A stretch of 39,257 nucleotides of DNA from contig NZ_LQPE01000012.1 in the NCBI RefSeq assembly GCF_002101735.1, forward strand, positions 1-39,257. Reading direction: 5' to 3'. The DNA is from Mycobacterium kyorinense (lineage in GTDB: Bacteria > Actinomycetota > Actinomycetes > Mycobacteriales > Mycobacteriaceae). Under the pieces are notes generated by a model. It had not been told where the DNA came from. It ran no database searches and saw only the letters and a program-made list of their open reading frames with translations. Positions 11,215 to 19,117 of this stretch are shown here, one piece after another (the stretch's first letter is position 1; each line of letters starts with the position of its first letter). A program made the position numbers and the translations under genes.

Positions 11215-12179
11215 CCCCCGCTGCCGAGCCCGGGGCTGCGGCCCGACCGGTCGCTCTGTTCGTGATGGGGGTGAACCGGTCCGGAACGTCGGCGCTCACG
11301 AGGGTTCTCTCGCTGTGCGGAGGTGCGCTCCCGGCCGGGCTGGCCGGTGCCAACTCGGGCAACCCGCTTGGTTATTGGGAACCACGCGCGGCACACCGCA
11401 TCAACTATCGAATCCTGCGCCGCCACCGTAGCGTTTGGTTCGACCCGACGTTGCGCTTGCAAGAGGCGGACGTGTTCGACGCCGACGAGCGCGCCGCCTA
11501 CGTCGCGCACATCCGGAAGTTCCTCACCCAGTTGCCGTCGGCGCCGCTCGTAGTCATCAAGGACCTGAACATCACCGCGCTGTCCGACCTGTGGTTCGAG
11601 GCAGCACGCCAGGTCGGATTCGACATCGTGACAGCGATTACGGTGCGCCACCCGCAGGAGGTCGCCGCGTCGCTCGCGGCGTTGAATCGGACCTCGCCGC
11701 AACTGGCGAGCGCCCTGTGGCTCAAATACACCATGCTCGCCGAACAGAACACGCGCGGCCTGCCGCGCGTGTTCGTCGATTACGCCAACCTTCTCGATGA
11801 CTGGCGCCGGGAAGTGAAGCGGATTTCTGCCGCGCTCGCGATAGACCTGAACGCCCGTGATGAAGACGCAATTGATGCCTTTGTCAGACCGGATCTGCAC
11901 CGCCAGCGATACGTCGGCCCGGTGACAGAGCCGTTCGGCTCAAACTGGATTTCTGTTGTCTACGAAGCGCTGTGCGCGGCCGCGCGCGACGAGGCATGGG
12001 ATGAGTCTGCGCTGGATCGTGTTTTCGAGGCGTATCGCGCGAGCGAACGTGGCTTCCGGACGGCATCGGAGGATTTTCACCGCCTACACCGGTTCAACTG
12101 GCTTGTCCGGCCCACCATCCTCAACCTGCTCTACGAGGTGCTCGCGATCGCGCACCGGCGCAGAGGGCCTTGGGCCTAA
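11211..12179 (+). CDS. Sulfotransferase-family protein
   Basis: 322 residues from the GTG. Near the N-terminus VMGVNRSGTSAL matches the PAPS 5'-phosphosulfate loop of sulfotransferases (G-x-x-R-S-G-T-S). ITVRHPQEVAASL near residue 145 fits the 3'-phosphate-binding segment. The family moves sulfate from PAPS to hydroxyl groups of sugars or lipids, so the likely role is sulfation of the lipopeptide glycan. Members of this loosely defined family can have other roles. The GTG at 11211 was chosen because it overlaps the stop of the leader ORF as GTGA and starts about 20 residues before the PAPS loop. The frame also allows a GTG at 11088, but the extra residues look non-coding. The stop is 14 bp from the convergent GAP-like gene. 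Confidence 0.82.
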   Translation: MTPAAEPGAAARPVALFVMGVNRSGTSALTRVLSLCGGALPAGLAGANSGNPLGYWEPRAAHRINYRILRRHRSVWFDPTLRLQEADVFDADERAAYVAHIRKFLTQLPSAPLVVIKDLNITALSDLWFEAARQVGFDIVTAITVRHPQEVAASLAALNRTSPQLASALWLKYTMLAEQNTRGLPRVFVDYANLLDDWRREVKRISAALAIDLNARDEDAIDAFVRPDLHRQRYVGPVTEPFGSNWISVVYEALCAAARDEAWDESALDRVFEAYRASERGFRTASEDFHRLHRFNWLVRPTILNLLYEVLAIAHRRRGPWA

Positions 12180-12193
12180 GGGTGGCAGGCGGC

Positions 12194-12991
12194 TCAGAGT
12201 AGACCCAGACCCTTGCCCAACTGAAGAAGCCCAACCACAGCGAGGATGGCTATCACGACCTGTCGGCGGTGAGCCAGCGCCCAGTCGTGCAGCGGGCGCA
12301 GTACCGCTTGGGTTTTGGCCGGCGCGACCAGATAGCTGACAAGGGTGATCTCGATTACCGCGAACATCCCGATGACGAACGCGATGGCCGCGACGATCTG
12401 GGTGCCGAGCGGAGCACCCGAAGCCACGATCATCGTGTCGACGAATAGCACCAAGAGGGGTGGCGGCAACCCCCCGATGCCGAAAACGAACGCGACCCAT
12501 AACGAGCCGTTCTCCCATGCAGTTTGGAGGCGGCCGAGGAGGCGCCGCAACGGTGATCCGCCCTCGGCCGTCGCGCCCTGCGGGAGGCCCAATGGTGAAA
12601 ATTCGGTCGGTCGATCCGGATCGAGTACCAGTACCGACGTGTTGCCGCCCGGTGTCGCCAGCTGTGCCCGCTGACGCGCCGCCGAGCGGATTGCCATCAG
12701 CGCTGCGATCGATAGCGCGACCACACCTATGCCGAGTTGAATGTGCCGGACTGTGGAGCTCGCGGCGCTGGCCGGAATGGTCGAATCATGGGCAAAAGAG
12801 GTGAACGTCGGTGTCGAGTGCAGCACGACCAGCGGAACCAGCACACACCCGAGATTCACAATCAGGCCGCCGACCAAGTAGGCCAGCAGGTTTTGCAGGG
12901 TCCGCGGCCGGGACACCATGAGAAGGATGACCGCGAGCAGCACCGGGTTGAAGCCGACCATCAACGCGAGCCCGAGCAGAGAGCCCCACAC
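12194..12991 (-). CDS. GAP/Sap-like lipid-addressing membrane protein 1
   Basis: 265 residues with six predicted membrane segments: three before and three after a variable, polar central loop (about residues 110-155). It fits the mycobacterial Sap/GAP family (SfLAP), whose members assist surface display of sulfolipid-1 and glycopeptidolipids. It is a clear paralog of 18152-18940, with matching VSRPRTLQNLLAY and ISRPRPTQNLLAY stretches and the same C-terminal HDWALAHR motif. The GTG start at 12991 gives VWGSLLGLAL, aligned with MWGSVLVLGL of the paralog, and has TAGGGT 7 nt upstream. The open frame runs on to 13132 but that extension is not shared. A role in exporting the locus product is inferred. 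Confidence 0.88.
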   Translation of the reverse strand: MWGSLLGLALMVGFNPVLLAVILLMVSRPRTLQNLLAYLVGGLIVNLGCVLVPLVVLHSTPTFTSFAHDSTIPASAASSTVRHIQLGIGVVALSIAALMAIRSAARQRAQLATPGGNTSVLVLDPDRPTEFSPLGLPQGATAEGGSPLRRLLGRLQTAWENGSLWVAFVFGIGGLPPPLLVLFVDTMIVASGAPLGTQIVAAIAFVIGMFAVIEITLVSYLVAPAKTQAVLRPLHDWALAHRRQVVIAILAVVGLLQLGKGLGLL

Positions 12992-13004
12992 GGCCGGAAC
13001 CCTA
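12992..13004 (-). promoter_or_regulatory. -10 element for leaderless GAP-like 1
   Basis: On the minus strand TAGGGT (13004-12999) is followed by TCCGGCC and the GTG at 12991. The 7-nt spacing predicts a leaderless GTG mRNA. The TTCCGGCC block is shared with the paralog's promoter at 18941-18954. Confidence 0.5.
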
Positions 13005-13068
13005 TAGCACGCCGCGGCCAGACCGGCCAGACTTGCGGATTTCAGGTCGAAAGTGGTGGGTATCGAGT

Positions 13069-13093
13069 TATGCTGCCGGGCGGCTGAGCCGCC
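13069..13093 (+). promoter_or_regulatory. Candidate promoter and 5' stem-loop for glycosyltransferase 1
   Basis: TATGCT (13069-13074) is a TANNNT -10 candidate. The predicted mRNA start falls on a perfect hairpin, GGCGGC-TGA-GCCGCC (13079-13093). The start codon is about 77 nt downstream, so this gene, unlike its neighbours, would have a leader with a structured 5' end. Confidence 0.3.
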
Positions 13094-13157
13094 GAATGCG
13101 AGGCTGCGGTTTTCATTTCGCAGAACGTGCACGGGAAGTGAGAGGCCGGGATCCGCG

Positions 13158-14426
13158 ATGAAGTTCGTGCTGGCAAGCTATGGAACTCGCGGCGATGTCG
13201 AACCGTGCGTCGCTGTCGGTCGTGAGCTGCTGCGCCGAGGGCACGACGTACGCATGGCCGTCCCACCCGACCTGGTCGGCTTCGCCGAGTCGGCAGGGCT
13301 TATTGCCGTCCCCTACGGACTGGACATGGAAGAACCGTGGGAAGTGACGCGCAACTTCTGGACCTACTTCTTCCACAACTTCTGGAAGATCCCCGATCTG
13401 ATCCGGCTGTGGCGCGAAGGTTGGGAGCTGTTTGCCCGGTGTTCGCGGGAGACGAGCACGACGCTGAGGTCACTGGCGGACGGGGCCGACTTGCTGTTCA
13501 CCGGCCCGGGTTTCGAGAACGTCGCCGCCAACATCGCGGAGTATTACGACATTCCGTTGGCCACGTTGCACTGGTTTCCGCTGCGGGCCAACGGCCAGCT
13601 GGTTCCGGTCCTGCCGGCGACGGTGGCCAGGTCGGTGATGACGGTGTATGAGTGGCTGGCGTGGCGGCTCAACAAGAAGCTCGAGGACGCGCAGCGCGCT
13701 GACTTGGGCCTGCCGAAGGCAACGGCTCCCGCGTCGCGACGGATAGCCGAACGCGGATCGCTGGAAATCCAGGCCTACGACGAAGCATGCTTTCCCGGAC
13801 TTGCAGCCGAATGGGCGAAAGGGAATGGCCGACGGCCCTTTGTCGGCACGTTGACAATCGAGTTGCCGACGGCTGTCGACGACGAGGTCACGTCGTGGAT
13901 TGAGGCGGGCACACCCCCGATTTTCTTCGGCTTCGGCAGCACAACGGTCGAATCCCCGGCCGAGACACTCGCAACGATCAGCGCGGCGTGCGCGGAGTTG
14001 GGTGAGCGGGCGTTGGTGTGCGCCGGCTGGAGCGACTTCAGCCAGGCGCCCGATGCCGAGCACGTCAAGGTGGTAAGCGAAATGAACTACGCAGCTACCT
14101 TTCCGGCCTGCCGCGCGGTCGTGCACCACGGCGGTACGGGCACCACGGCTGCGGGCCTGCGTGCCGGAGTTCCCACGTTGATACTTTGGATGTTGCCGGA
14201 TCAGCGAATCTGGGCAGGCGTGGTCAGCCGGCTGAAAGTCGGCACCGCGCGGCGCTTTTCGAGCACTACCCGCGAATCGCTGGTTGCGGACCTGCGCCGG
14301 ATCTTGGCGCCGGATTACCTCGCGCGGGCCCGTGAGATCGCGGCCCGGATGACCAGGTCCGCCGAAAGTATCGCGACCGCCGCCGATCTGGTGGAGAACT
14401 CCGCCCGTCTGGGACGTGTCGGCTGA
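13158..14426 (+). CDS. GT1-family glycosyltransferase 1
   Basis: 422 residues. The N-terminus has the GT1 donor-fold start ASYGTRGDVEP (near 6-16). Around residue 320 is VVHHGGTGTTAAGLRAGVP, the nucleotide-diphosphosugar-binding signature of the UGT-like GT-B enzymes that glycosylate mycobacterial GPLs (Gtf1-3 / RtfA type). A DQ pair follows (LPDQRIWA). It is a paralog of the two genes at 23020-25556. It likely adds a sugar, perhaps a deoxyhexose, to the peptide or growing glycan; donor and acceptor are unknown. The ATG at 13158 was chosen because both paralogs begin with MKF at the same point. The frame is open to 13053, without homology. Confidence 0.93.
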   Translation: MKFVLASYGTRGDVEPCVAVGRELLRRGHDVRMAVPPDLVGFAESAGLIAVPYGLDMEEPWEVTRNFWTYFFHNFWKIPDLIRLWREGWELFARCSRETSTTLRSLADGADLLFTGPGFENVAANIAEYYDIPLATLHWFPLRANGQLVPVLPATVARSVMTVYEWLAWRLNKKLEDAQRADLGLPKATAPASRRIAERGSLEIQAYDEACFPGLAAEWAKGNGRRPFVGTLTIELPTAVDDEVTSWIEAGTPPIFFGFGSTTVESPAETLATISAACAELGERALVCAGWSDFSQAPDAEHVKVVSEMNYAATFPACRAVVHHGGTGTTAAGLRAGVPTLILWMLPDQRIWAGVVSRLKVGTARRFSSTTRESLVADLRRILAPDYLARAREIAARMTRSAESIATAADLVENSARLGRVG

Positions 14427-14496
14427 CGGTGAAGTCGCGACCGGCACACATCTTTTGAACGCTGCCGAATCGCCCCTTAGCCTACCAACCGGGTGC

Positions 14497-14502
14497 TAGC
14501 AT
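14497..14502 (+). promoter_or_regulatory. -10 element for leaderless oxidoreductase
   Basis: TAGCAT followed by 7 nt and the GTG at 14510, with no Shine-Dalgarno between. This fits a leaderless GTG mRNA. The gap of 83 bp after glycosyltransferase 1 leaves read-through from that gene possible too. Confidence 0.5.
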
Positions 14503-14509
14503 CCGGTCC

Positions 14510-15508
14510 GTGTCTGGACCCGCGGCCCCAGTGCGGATCGGCGTCCTTGGCGCAGCCCGCATCGCCCCATTGGCGCTGATCACTCCCGCCCGGGGCCACT
14601 CCGAGGTTGTCGTGGCTGCGGTGGCGGCACGCGATGTGTCCCGCGGTCAATCCTTTGCCGCCAAGCACAATATCGGCCGGGTGCATGACAGCTATGAGGC
14701 GCTGATCGCCGATCCGGAGCTCGACGCCGTCTACAACCCGCTGCCGAACGGCTTGCACGGCAAGTGGACCCGTAAGGCGCTTATCGCCGGTAAGCATGTG
14801 TTGTGCGAAAAGCCGTTTACCGCCAACGCAGTCGAGGCCAGCGAGATCGCCGAACTGGCCGCGAATTCCGACCGGGTTGTGATGGAGGGGTTCCATTATC
14901 GGTATCATCCGCTGACGTTGCGCGCCGAGGAGATCATTGCCTCGGGGGAGCTCGGCACGCTGCGGCGGGTCGAGGCGGCGATGTGCTTTCCGCTGCCGAA
15001 GTTCTCCGATATCCGCTACGACTACTCGCTTGCCGGTGGTGCGATGATGGATGCCGGGTGCTATGCGGTGCACATGGCTCGCACGTTCGGCGGCGCGACC
15101 CCGGAAGTTGTTTCGGCACAGGCGAAATTGCGCGACCCGCAGGTGGACCGGGCCATGACGGCCGAGTTGTGCTTTGCGGGTGGGCACACCGGCCGGTTGC
15201 GCTGCTCGCTCTGGTCGTCGAGTCTGCTGCGGTTTAGCGCCAAAGTGGTTGGCGATCGCGGGGAGTTGCGTATGCCCAATCCGGTGGCACCCCAGGTTTT
15301 CAACCGGCTCTCGGTACGATCGGCCGACGGTAAGCGCATAGAGCGCTTCCCGCGCCGCGCCTCCTACGCGTATCAGCTCGATGCATTCGCCGCGGCGGTG
15401 CTGCGCGGCGAACCGGTGAAGACGTCGCCGCCGGACTCGGTCGAAAACATGGCGGTCATCGACGCGATCTATCGCGCTGCCGGTCTCCCGCTGCGTGAGC
15501 CGGCCTGA
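14510..15508 (+). CDS. Gfo/Idh/MocA-family NAD(P)-dependent oxidoreductase
   Basis: 332 residues, the usual family length. The Rossmann segment IGVLGAARIAP lies at residues 10-20. The catalytic EKP motif (CEKPF) is at 100-102. The DAGCYAVH segment near 185 matches the family's DxGxYxxH active-site helix. Members oxidise or reduce sugar hydroxyl/keto groups or related substrates, so it may shape a deoxy- or keto-sugar donor for the glycosyltransferases. No specific substrate can be named. It starts with GTG at 14510, 7 nt after TAGCAT. The stop is 7 bp from the convergent GMC oxidoreductase. Confidence 0.88.
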   Translation: MSGPAAPVRIGVLGAARIAPLALITPARGHSEVVVAAVAARDVSRGQSFAAKHNIGRVHDSYEALIADPELDAVYNPLPNGLHGKWTRKALIAGKHVLCEKPFTANAVEASEIAELAANSDRVVMEGFHYRYHPLTLRAEEIIASGELGTLRRVEAAMCFPLPKFSDIRYDYSLAGGAMMDAGCYAVHMARTFGGATPEVVSAQAKLRDPQVDRAMTAELCFAGGHTGRLRCSLWSSSLLRFSAKVVGDRGELRMPNPVAPQVFNRLSVRSADGKRIERFPRRASYAYQLDAFAAAVLRGEPVKTSPPDSVENMAVIDAIYRAAGLPLREPA

Positions 15509-15515
15509 GATCCGG

Positions 15516-17153
15516 TCAGGTAGCGAAGTGCGCCTGATCGATGTGCTCGGCTACCCGTAAGGCATTGGCCGCGATCGTCAGACTGGGATTCAATCCGGTG
15601 CTGGACGGGAAAAACGAGGCGTCCACCACGTACAGGTTGTCGACCTCGTGGGCCCGGTTGTGTGGGTCGAGCACACTGGATTTGGGATCGTCGCCGAAGC
15701 GGCACGTGCCGCACGCGTGCGCCAGGTTCTGGTTGTTCTTGGCGGTCGCAAACGTGATTTTGCGAAGCGGCTCCAACGCTTCTTTCAGCTGCCGCAAAAA
15801 CGCTGCCCGGCGCTCGATTTCGCCTGTGTGACAACGATACTGAATTCGCAGCCGAGGCTGGCTGCGCCCACTTGGCCGATCGCAGGGCAGGACGCGGTTG
15901 TCCAGATACGGCAGGTCCTCCATGATCGCTGCCAGCACCAGCCCGCCGTTGAAGTGCTCGTAGATGCGGCGTGTCGCCGGGCTCATCAGGCGCAGCGCCT
16001 TCGGCCGCCAGCCGGGTTGGTTCGTCATCACGTCCACGGGCGGCATCGAGCCGGCCGACTGCAGGGTGCCGTATTTCTGCCCGTCCCGAAAATAGAAATC
16101 GTTCAGTCCGATCTGCTTGTTCGGGGCAGTGACCTTGCGGTCGGGCTGCGGCCAGACCGCGATGTAGTCGATCAGGTGGCGCATCAGGTTGCGCCCCACC
16201 CAGTCTGAGCCGTTGGCCAATCCGTGCGGCCAATCGCCCGAACGGGAATTGAGCAACAGCACCGGCGTTGCCAGCGCGCCGGCCGCCAGCACCACCACCT
16301 TGGCTTTCAGTGCCAGCGTGCCGGAACGATGCTCGCAGATCACGTGCCGGACGTGGGTGCGGTCCGCGTCCAGGCGCACGGCCCGGCATTGGGCCAGCAG
16401 GTGGGCGCCGTAGTCGGTCATGGCCGGCAGCAGGCAATTGCGTCCCGCGTCGTTCTTGCAGGGCCGGCCACACAGATAGCCGTCACAGGTGGCGCACCCT
16501 TCGGTGTAGTCACAGGCCATCGGCAGGTGGTACGGATGCAGTCCGCGGCCTGCCAGGTGGTCGACCAGCGGCTGGTTGTCTGCCGAAAACGGCGGTGCCG
16601 CAGGCAGACCGGCCTCGGCCGCTTCCGGCCGCAGCGGATCGGGCTGGCCGCGAACCCCTAACAGCCTCTCGGCCGCCGAGTACCACGGCCGCATTTGCTC
16701 GTAGGTGACCGGCCAGGCCTCCGGCACCGTGGATGCGCCGGGGTCAGGAAAGTCCTGCCGCGGAGTGAAGTCGCGTGCGAAAAATCGTTCACAGACCATG
16801 CCGTAGATGGCCGACGAGCCCCCTGTCCCGCTGCCCGTCAACGGCACAAACCGCCGCGGGAAGCGCCCGCTGATGTCCTCGGCTTCGTCGGTCGAGCGTC
16901 CGGCTCGCGCCAATGCCTCCCGGTAGGTGGTTGGGGAGCGGCACGCCAGCGGCTCGGCCAGTTCGGGCATCGAAGAGCGGATCGTTCCCGGTACGCCGGG
17001 CAGTGTCGAGCGGCCCTTCTCGACGAACAGCACTCTGCGCCCTGAGCGGGCCAGCGAATAGCCGAGCATCGCGCCACCCATGCCGGTGCCCACGACAACG
17101 ACGTCCCACACAACGGCTTCTGCCTCGCGCGGATTCAACTCGCCGTCAGCCAA
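15516..17153 (-). CDS. GMC-family FAD-dependent oxidoreductase
   Basis: 545 residues. The FAD dinucleotide fold is VVVGTGMGGAML (GxGxxG at 22-27, acidic Glu45). A GSGTGGSSAIYG segment at 107-118 contacts flavin in this family. The C-terminal GMC domain holds HACGTCRFGDD, YVVDASFFPSSTG and GLNPSLTIAANA, the last carrying the conserved Asn near the active site. GMC enzymes oxidise alcohols, so oxidation of a sugar, lipid or side-chain hydroxyl is plausible. A run of six cysteines (214, 220, 223, 228, 232, 240) is unusual for sterol oxidases and could hold a disulfide or metal centre. It starts with TTG, supported by AGGAAG five bases upstream. No signal peptide or twin-arginine motif is seen. 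Confidence 0.9.
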   Translation of the reverse strand: MADGELNPREAEAVVWDVVVVGTGMGGAMLGYSLARSGRRVLFVEKGRSTLPGVPGTIRSSMPELAEPLACRSPTTYREALARAGRSTDEAEDISGRFPRRFVPLTGSGTGGSSAIYGMVCERFFARDFTPRQDFPDPGASTVPEAWPVTYEQMRPWYSAAERLLGVRGQPDPLRPEAAEAGLPAAPPFSADNQPLVDHLAGRGLHPYHLPMACDYTEGCATCDGYLCGRPCKNDAGRNCLLPAMTDYGAHLLAQCRAVRLDADRTHVRHVICEHRSGTLALKAKVVVLAAGALATPVLLLNSRSGDWPHGLANGSDWVGRNLMRHLIDYIAVWPQPDRKVTAPNKQIGLNDFYFRDGQKYGTLQSAGSMPPVDVMTNQPGWRPKALRLMSPATRRIYEHFNGGLVLAAIMEDLPYLDNRVLPCDRPSGRSQPRLRIQYRCHTGEIERRAAFLRQLKEALEPLRKITFATAKNNQNLAHACGTCRFGDDPKSSVLDPHNRAHEVDNLYVVDASFFPSSTGLNPSLTIAANALRVAEHIDQAHFAT

Positions 17154-17164
17154 ATCGACTTCCT
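17154..17164 (-). promoter_or_regulatory. Ribosome binding site fixing the TTG start of the GMC gene
   Basis: On the minus strand AGGAAG (17164-17159) and a 5-nt spacer precede TTG at 17153-17151. This is the clearest Shine-Dalgarno in the central region and it supports the non-ATG start. Confidence 0.6.
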
Positions 17165-17321
17165 AGCGGATGCGCCTAAGCTTTGCCCGGTTTGGGCGAA
17201 TCATGAACCTACCATTCGTTGCCACGCACGGATGAGTTTTCTGCATCCTGAATTCCCTTCGCCGCGAACTACTCCCGGCAACGAAATGCGCACACCGAAA
17301 AGAATCTCGGGCCTCTGATGC

Positions 17322-17327
17322 TATGGT
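17322..17327 (+). promoter_or_regulatory. -10 element TATGGT for leaderless methyltransferase
   Basis: TATGGT, then 7 nt, then ATG at 17335. An in-frame ATG at 17323 lies inside the -10 hexamer itself and so is unlikely to be in the mRNA. TATGGTTCG also occurs at 25736 before NRPS 2. Confidence 0.55.
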
Positions 17328-17334
17328 TCGGGCC

Positions 17335-18135
17335 ATGGCGATCGGGCGACCGGCCAGGGCGCGCTTTGCGCAGTGGGCGGTGCGCGCACCGTTGCGCACT
17401 CCGTACCGGCTTGCGCGCATCATCTTGCCCGGCGCCTACGCCAGCGATGGGTTGATCAGTATTCACCGCCACGCATTTCTGGACGACCCCGCATTCCAGC
17501 GCGCCTACCAGCGTGGCGTGCGCGCTCTCGGCGGCCGGGATTTTTACCAGTGGCAGTGGCGCGTGCACATCGGGCTGTGGGCAGCGGCCAACGCCAGCCG
17601 GTTGGACGGTGATTTCGTCGAATGCGGAGTCAGTTATGGGTTTTTGAGCAGCGCCGTGATGGAGTTCCTCGATTGGGATCGACTGGGCAAGACGTTCTAC
17701 CTGCTCGACACCTTCGCGGGACTTGACCCGCGCTACATCACCGCCGGCGAACGCCCGGCCAAGGCGCTGAGGAAGAGTCGGCGGTGGTTGCGCAACGGCT
17801 TCTACGCGGACTCGGCCGACAGCGTCCGCGCCAATTTCGCGCAATGGCGTAACAAGCGGATCGTCGTCGGCGCGGTTCCGGAAACGCTCGGCCAAGTCGA
17901 CACGCCCGCAGTGGCTTTCCTGCATATCGACATGAACTGTGCTGCACCCGAAGTCGACGCACTGCGTTTCTTTTGGCCGCGCCTGTCTCCCGGTGCTTTC
18001 GTGCTACTGGATGACTACGCCTTTCTCGGCGCCGACGAGCAGCGCCTCGCCATGGATGAATTGGCGAGCGAATTGGGCGTGCCGATTTGCGCGTTGCCCA
18101 CCGGCCAGGGTCTTCTCACCAAGCCCGCGCAATAA
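17335..18135 (+). CDS. TylF/MycF-like class I O-methyltransferase
   Basis: 266 residues. FVECGVSYG (94-102) is the SAM-binding motif I of the macrocin O-methyltransferase family. FLHIDMN (195-201) and LLDDYAF (224-230) supply the acidic residues (Asp199, Asp226, Asp227) that in TylF/MycF-type enzymes bind the metal and substrate sugar diol. These enzymes methylate deoxysugar hydroxyls, so O-methylation of a sugar on the lipopeptide is the best guess; methylated sugars are common in GPLs. The start at 17335 was chosen over 17323 because the earlier ATG is within the -10 element. It is divergent from the GMC gene and convergent, 16 bp apart, with GAP-like 2. Confidence 0.86.
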   Translation: MAIGRPARARFAQWAVRAPLRTPYRLARIILPGAYASDGLISIHRHAFLDDPAFQRAYQRGVRALGGRDFYQWQWRVHIGLWAAANASRLDGDFVECGVSYGFLSSAVMEFLDWDRLGKTFYLLDTFAGLDPRYITAGERPAKALRKSRRWLRNGFYADSADSVRANFAQWRNKRIVVGAVPETLGQVDTPAVAFLHIDMNCAAPEVDALRFFWPRLSPGAFVLLDDYAFLGADEQRLAMDELASELGVPICALPTGQGLLTKPAQ

Positions 18136-18151
18136 GAGGGCAACTCGCAGC

Positions 18152-18940
18152 TCAGATGCTCCCGATGCCGTTGACCACCAGCGAGACCCCGCCCACCGCG
18201 AAGATGCCGATGAGGACGTGCTGGCGGTGGGCCAACGCCCAGTCGTGCAGCCGTCGCAGTACCGCTTCGGTTTTCGCCGGCGTGATCAGATAGCTGACGA
18301 GGGCGAGTTCGGCAACCGCAAGCACCCCGACGACGAATGCGATGGCGGCGGCCACTTGTGTGCCGATCGCGGCTCCCGAGGCCACGATGATCGTGAGGAC
18401 GAATATGAGCAGCTCGGGTGCCACCCCTCCGAGCGCGATGCCGATCACGAACGCGACCCACAACGATCCGTTTTCCCACGCGTTGTGGACTCGGCCGAGC
18501 AGTCGTCGGAATGGCGAGCCGCCGTTCGTCGCTGCGTCTTGTGTGCGGCCCAGCAGCCGCGAGAGTAGGGCCGGTGGATTCGAGTCTGGCCCGGCGGTCG
18601 GCGCGTCGCCGGCTGGCGCCATCGCGTAGGCTCGCCGCCGCGCCCGGAGGCGCACTGTCATCACCGCAGCGATCGCTAATGCGAACGCGCCGATACCGAG
18701 TTGAACGTGGCGGACGGTGGAGCTCGTGGCCAGGTGGTCCGCAAAAGATCTAAACGCGGGCGTGACGTGCAGCAGTGTCAACGGAATCCCCACCGCGGGG
18801 ACGAACGTCGTCACGCAGCCGGCCCAGTAGGCGAGCAGGTTTTGCGTGGGCCGTGGCCGGGAGATGACGAGAAGGGTGATGGCGAGACGCAGCGGATCGA
18901 GCCCAACCACCAGCCCCAGCACAAGTACGGAGCCCCACAT
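18152..18940 (-). CDS. GAP/Sap-like lipid-addressing membrane protein 2
   Basis: 262 residues, six predicted membrane segments and a polar central loop (about 110-150). Paralog of 12194-12991 and of the Sap/GAP proteins that assist surface localisation of mycobacterial glycolipids. Shared landmarks are the MWGSVLVLGL start, SRPRPTQNLLAYW, NGSLWVAFVIGI, VSYLITPAKTEAVLRRLHDWALAHR. The ATG at 18940 was chosen because it aligns with the paralog's start; the frame is open to 18985. Two GAP-like genes in one locus may mean two products or partner subunits. It is divergent from PapA-like 2. Confidence 0.88.
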   Translation of the reverse strand: MWGSVLVLGLVVGLDPLRLAITLLVISRPRPTQNLLAYWAGCVTTFVPAVGIPLTLLHVTPAFRSFADHLATSSTVRHVQLGIGAFALAIAAVMTVRLRARRRAYAMAPAGDAPTAGPDSNPPALLSRLLGRTQDAATNGGSPFRRLLGRVHNAWENGSLWVAFVIGIALGGVAPELLIFVLTIIVASGAAIGTQVAAAIAFVVGVLAVAELALVSYLITPAKTEAVLRRLHDWALAHRQHVLIGIFAVGGVSLVVNGIGSI

Positions 18941-18954
18941 GGGCCGGAACACTA
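18941..18954 (-). promoter_or_regulatory. -10 element for GAP-like 2
   Basis: On the minus strand TAGTGT (18954-18949) and TCCGGCCC precede the ATG at 18940. The 8-nt gap predicts a leader of zero to two bases. The TTCCGGCC block matches the GAP-like 1 promoter, showing that promoter and gene were duplicated together. Confidence 0.45.
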
Positions 18955-19105
18955 CCCTGCGGGTTTTCCAGGTAGTAAGTGGCACCTGAGGCGGCTGAGA
19001 CCATTGACGACAAAATGGCGTCGCAAATGTTGGCGCGGCCGCGACGCCTCCGCGCCTTCGGATGACTTTCGAGGTGAAGCAGGTCGTCAGCGAAGGTTAG
19101 GGCAG

Positions 19106-19111
19106 TATGGT
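19106..19111 (+). promoter_or_regulatory. -10 element TATGGT for PapA-like 2 operon
   Basis: TATGGT, 6 nt before the ATG at 19118, again the leaderless spacing. This is the probable promoter of the five-gene run ending at 25556. Confidence 0.5.
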
Positions 19112-19117
19112 GCGCAA

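Noticed and set aside
12992..13132. N-terminal extension of GAP-like 1
   Set aside because: The added 47 residues are absent from the paralog; the GTG at 12991 aligns with the paralog start and has its own -10.
17229..17250. Inverted repeat GGATG...CATCC between GMC and methyltransferase genes
   Set aside because: Only five paired bases with a 9-base centre, no repeat elsewhere; likely chance.
18701..19117. N-terminal extension of PapA-like 2
   Set aside because: It overlaps GAP-like 2 on the other strand, has no homology to the paralog, and the ATG at 19118 has a -10 at leaderless spacing.
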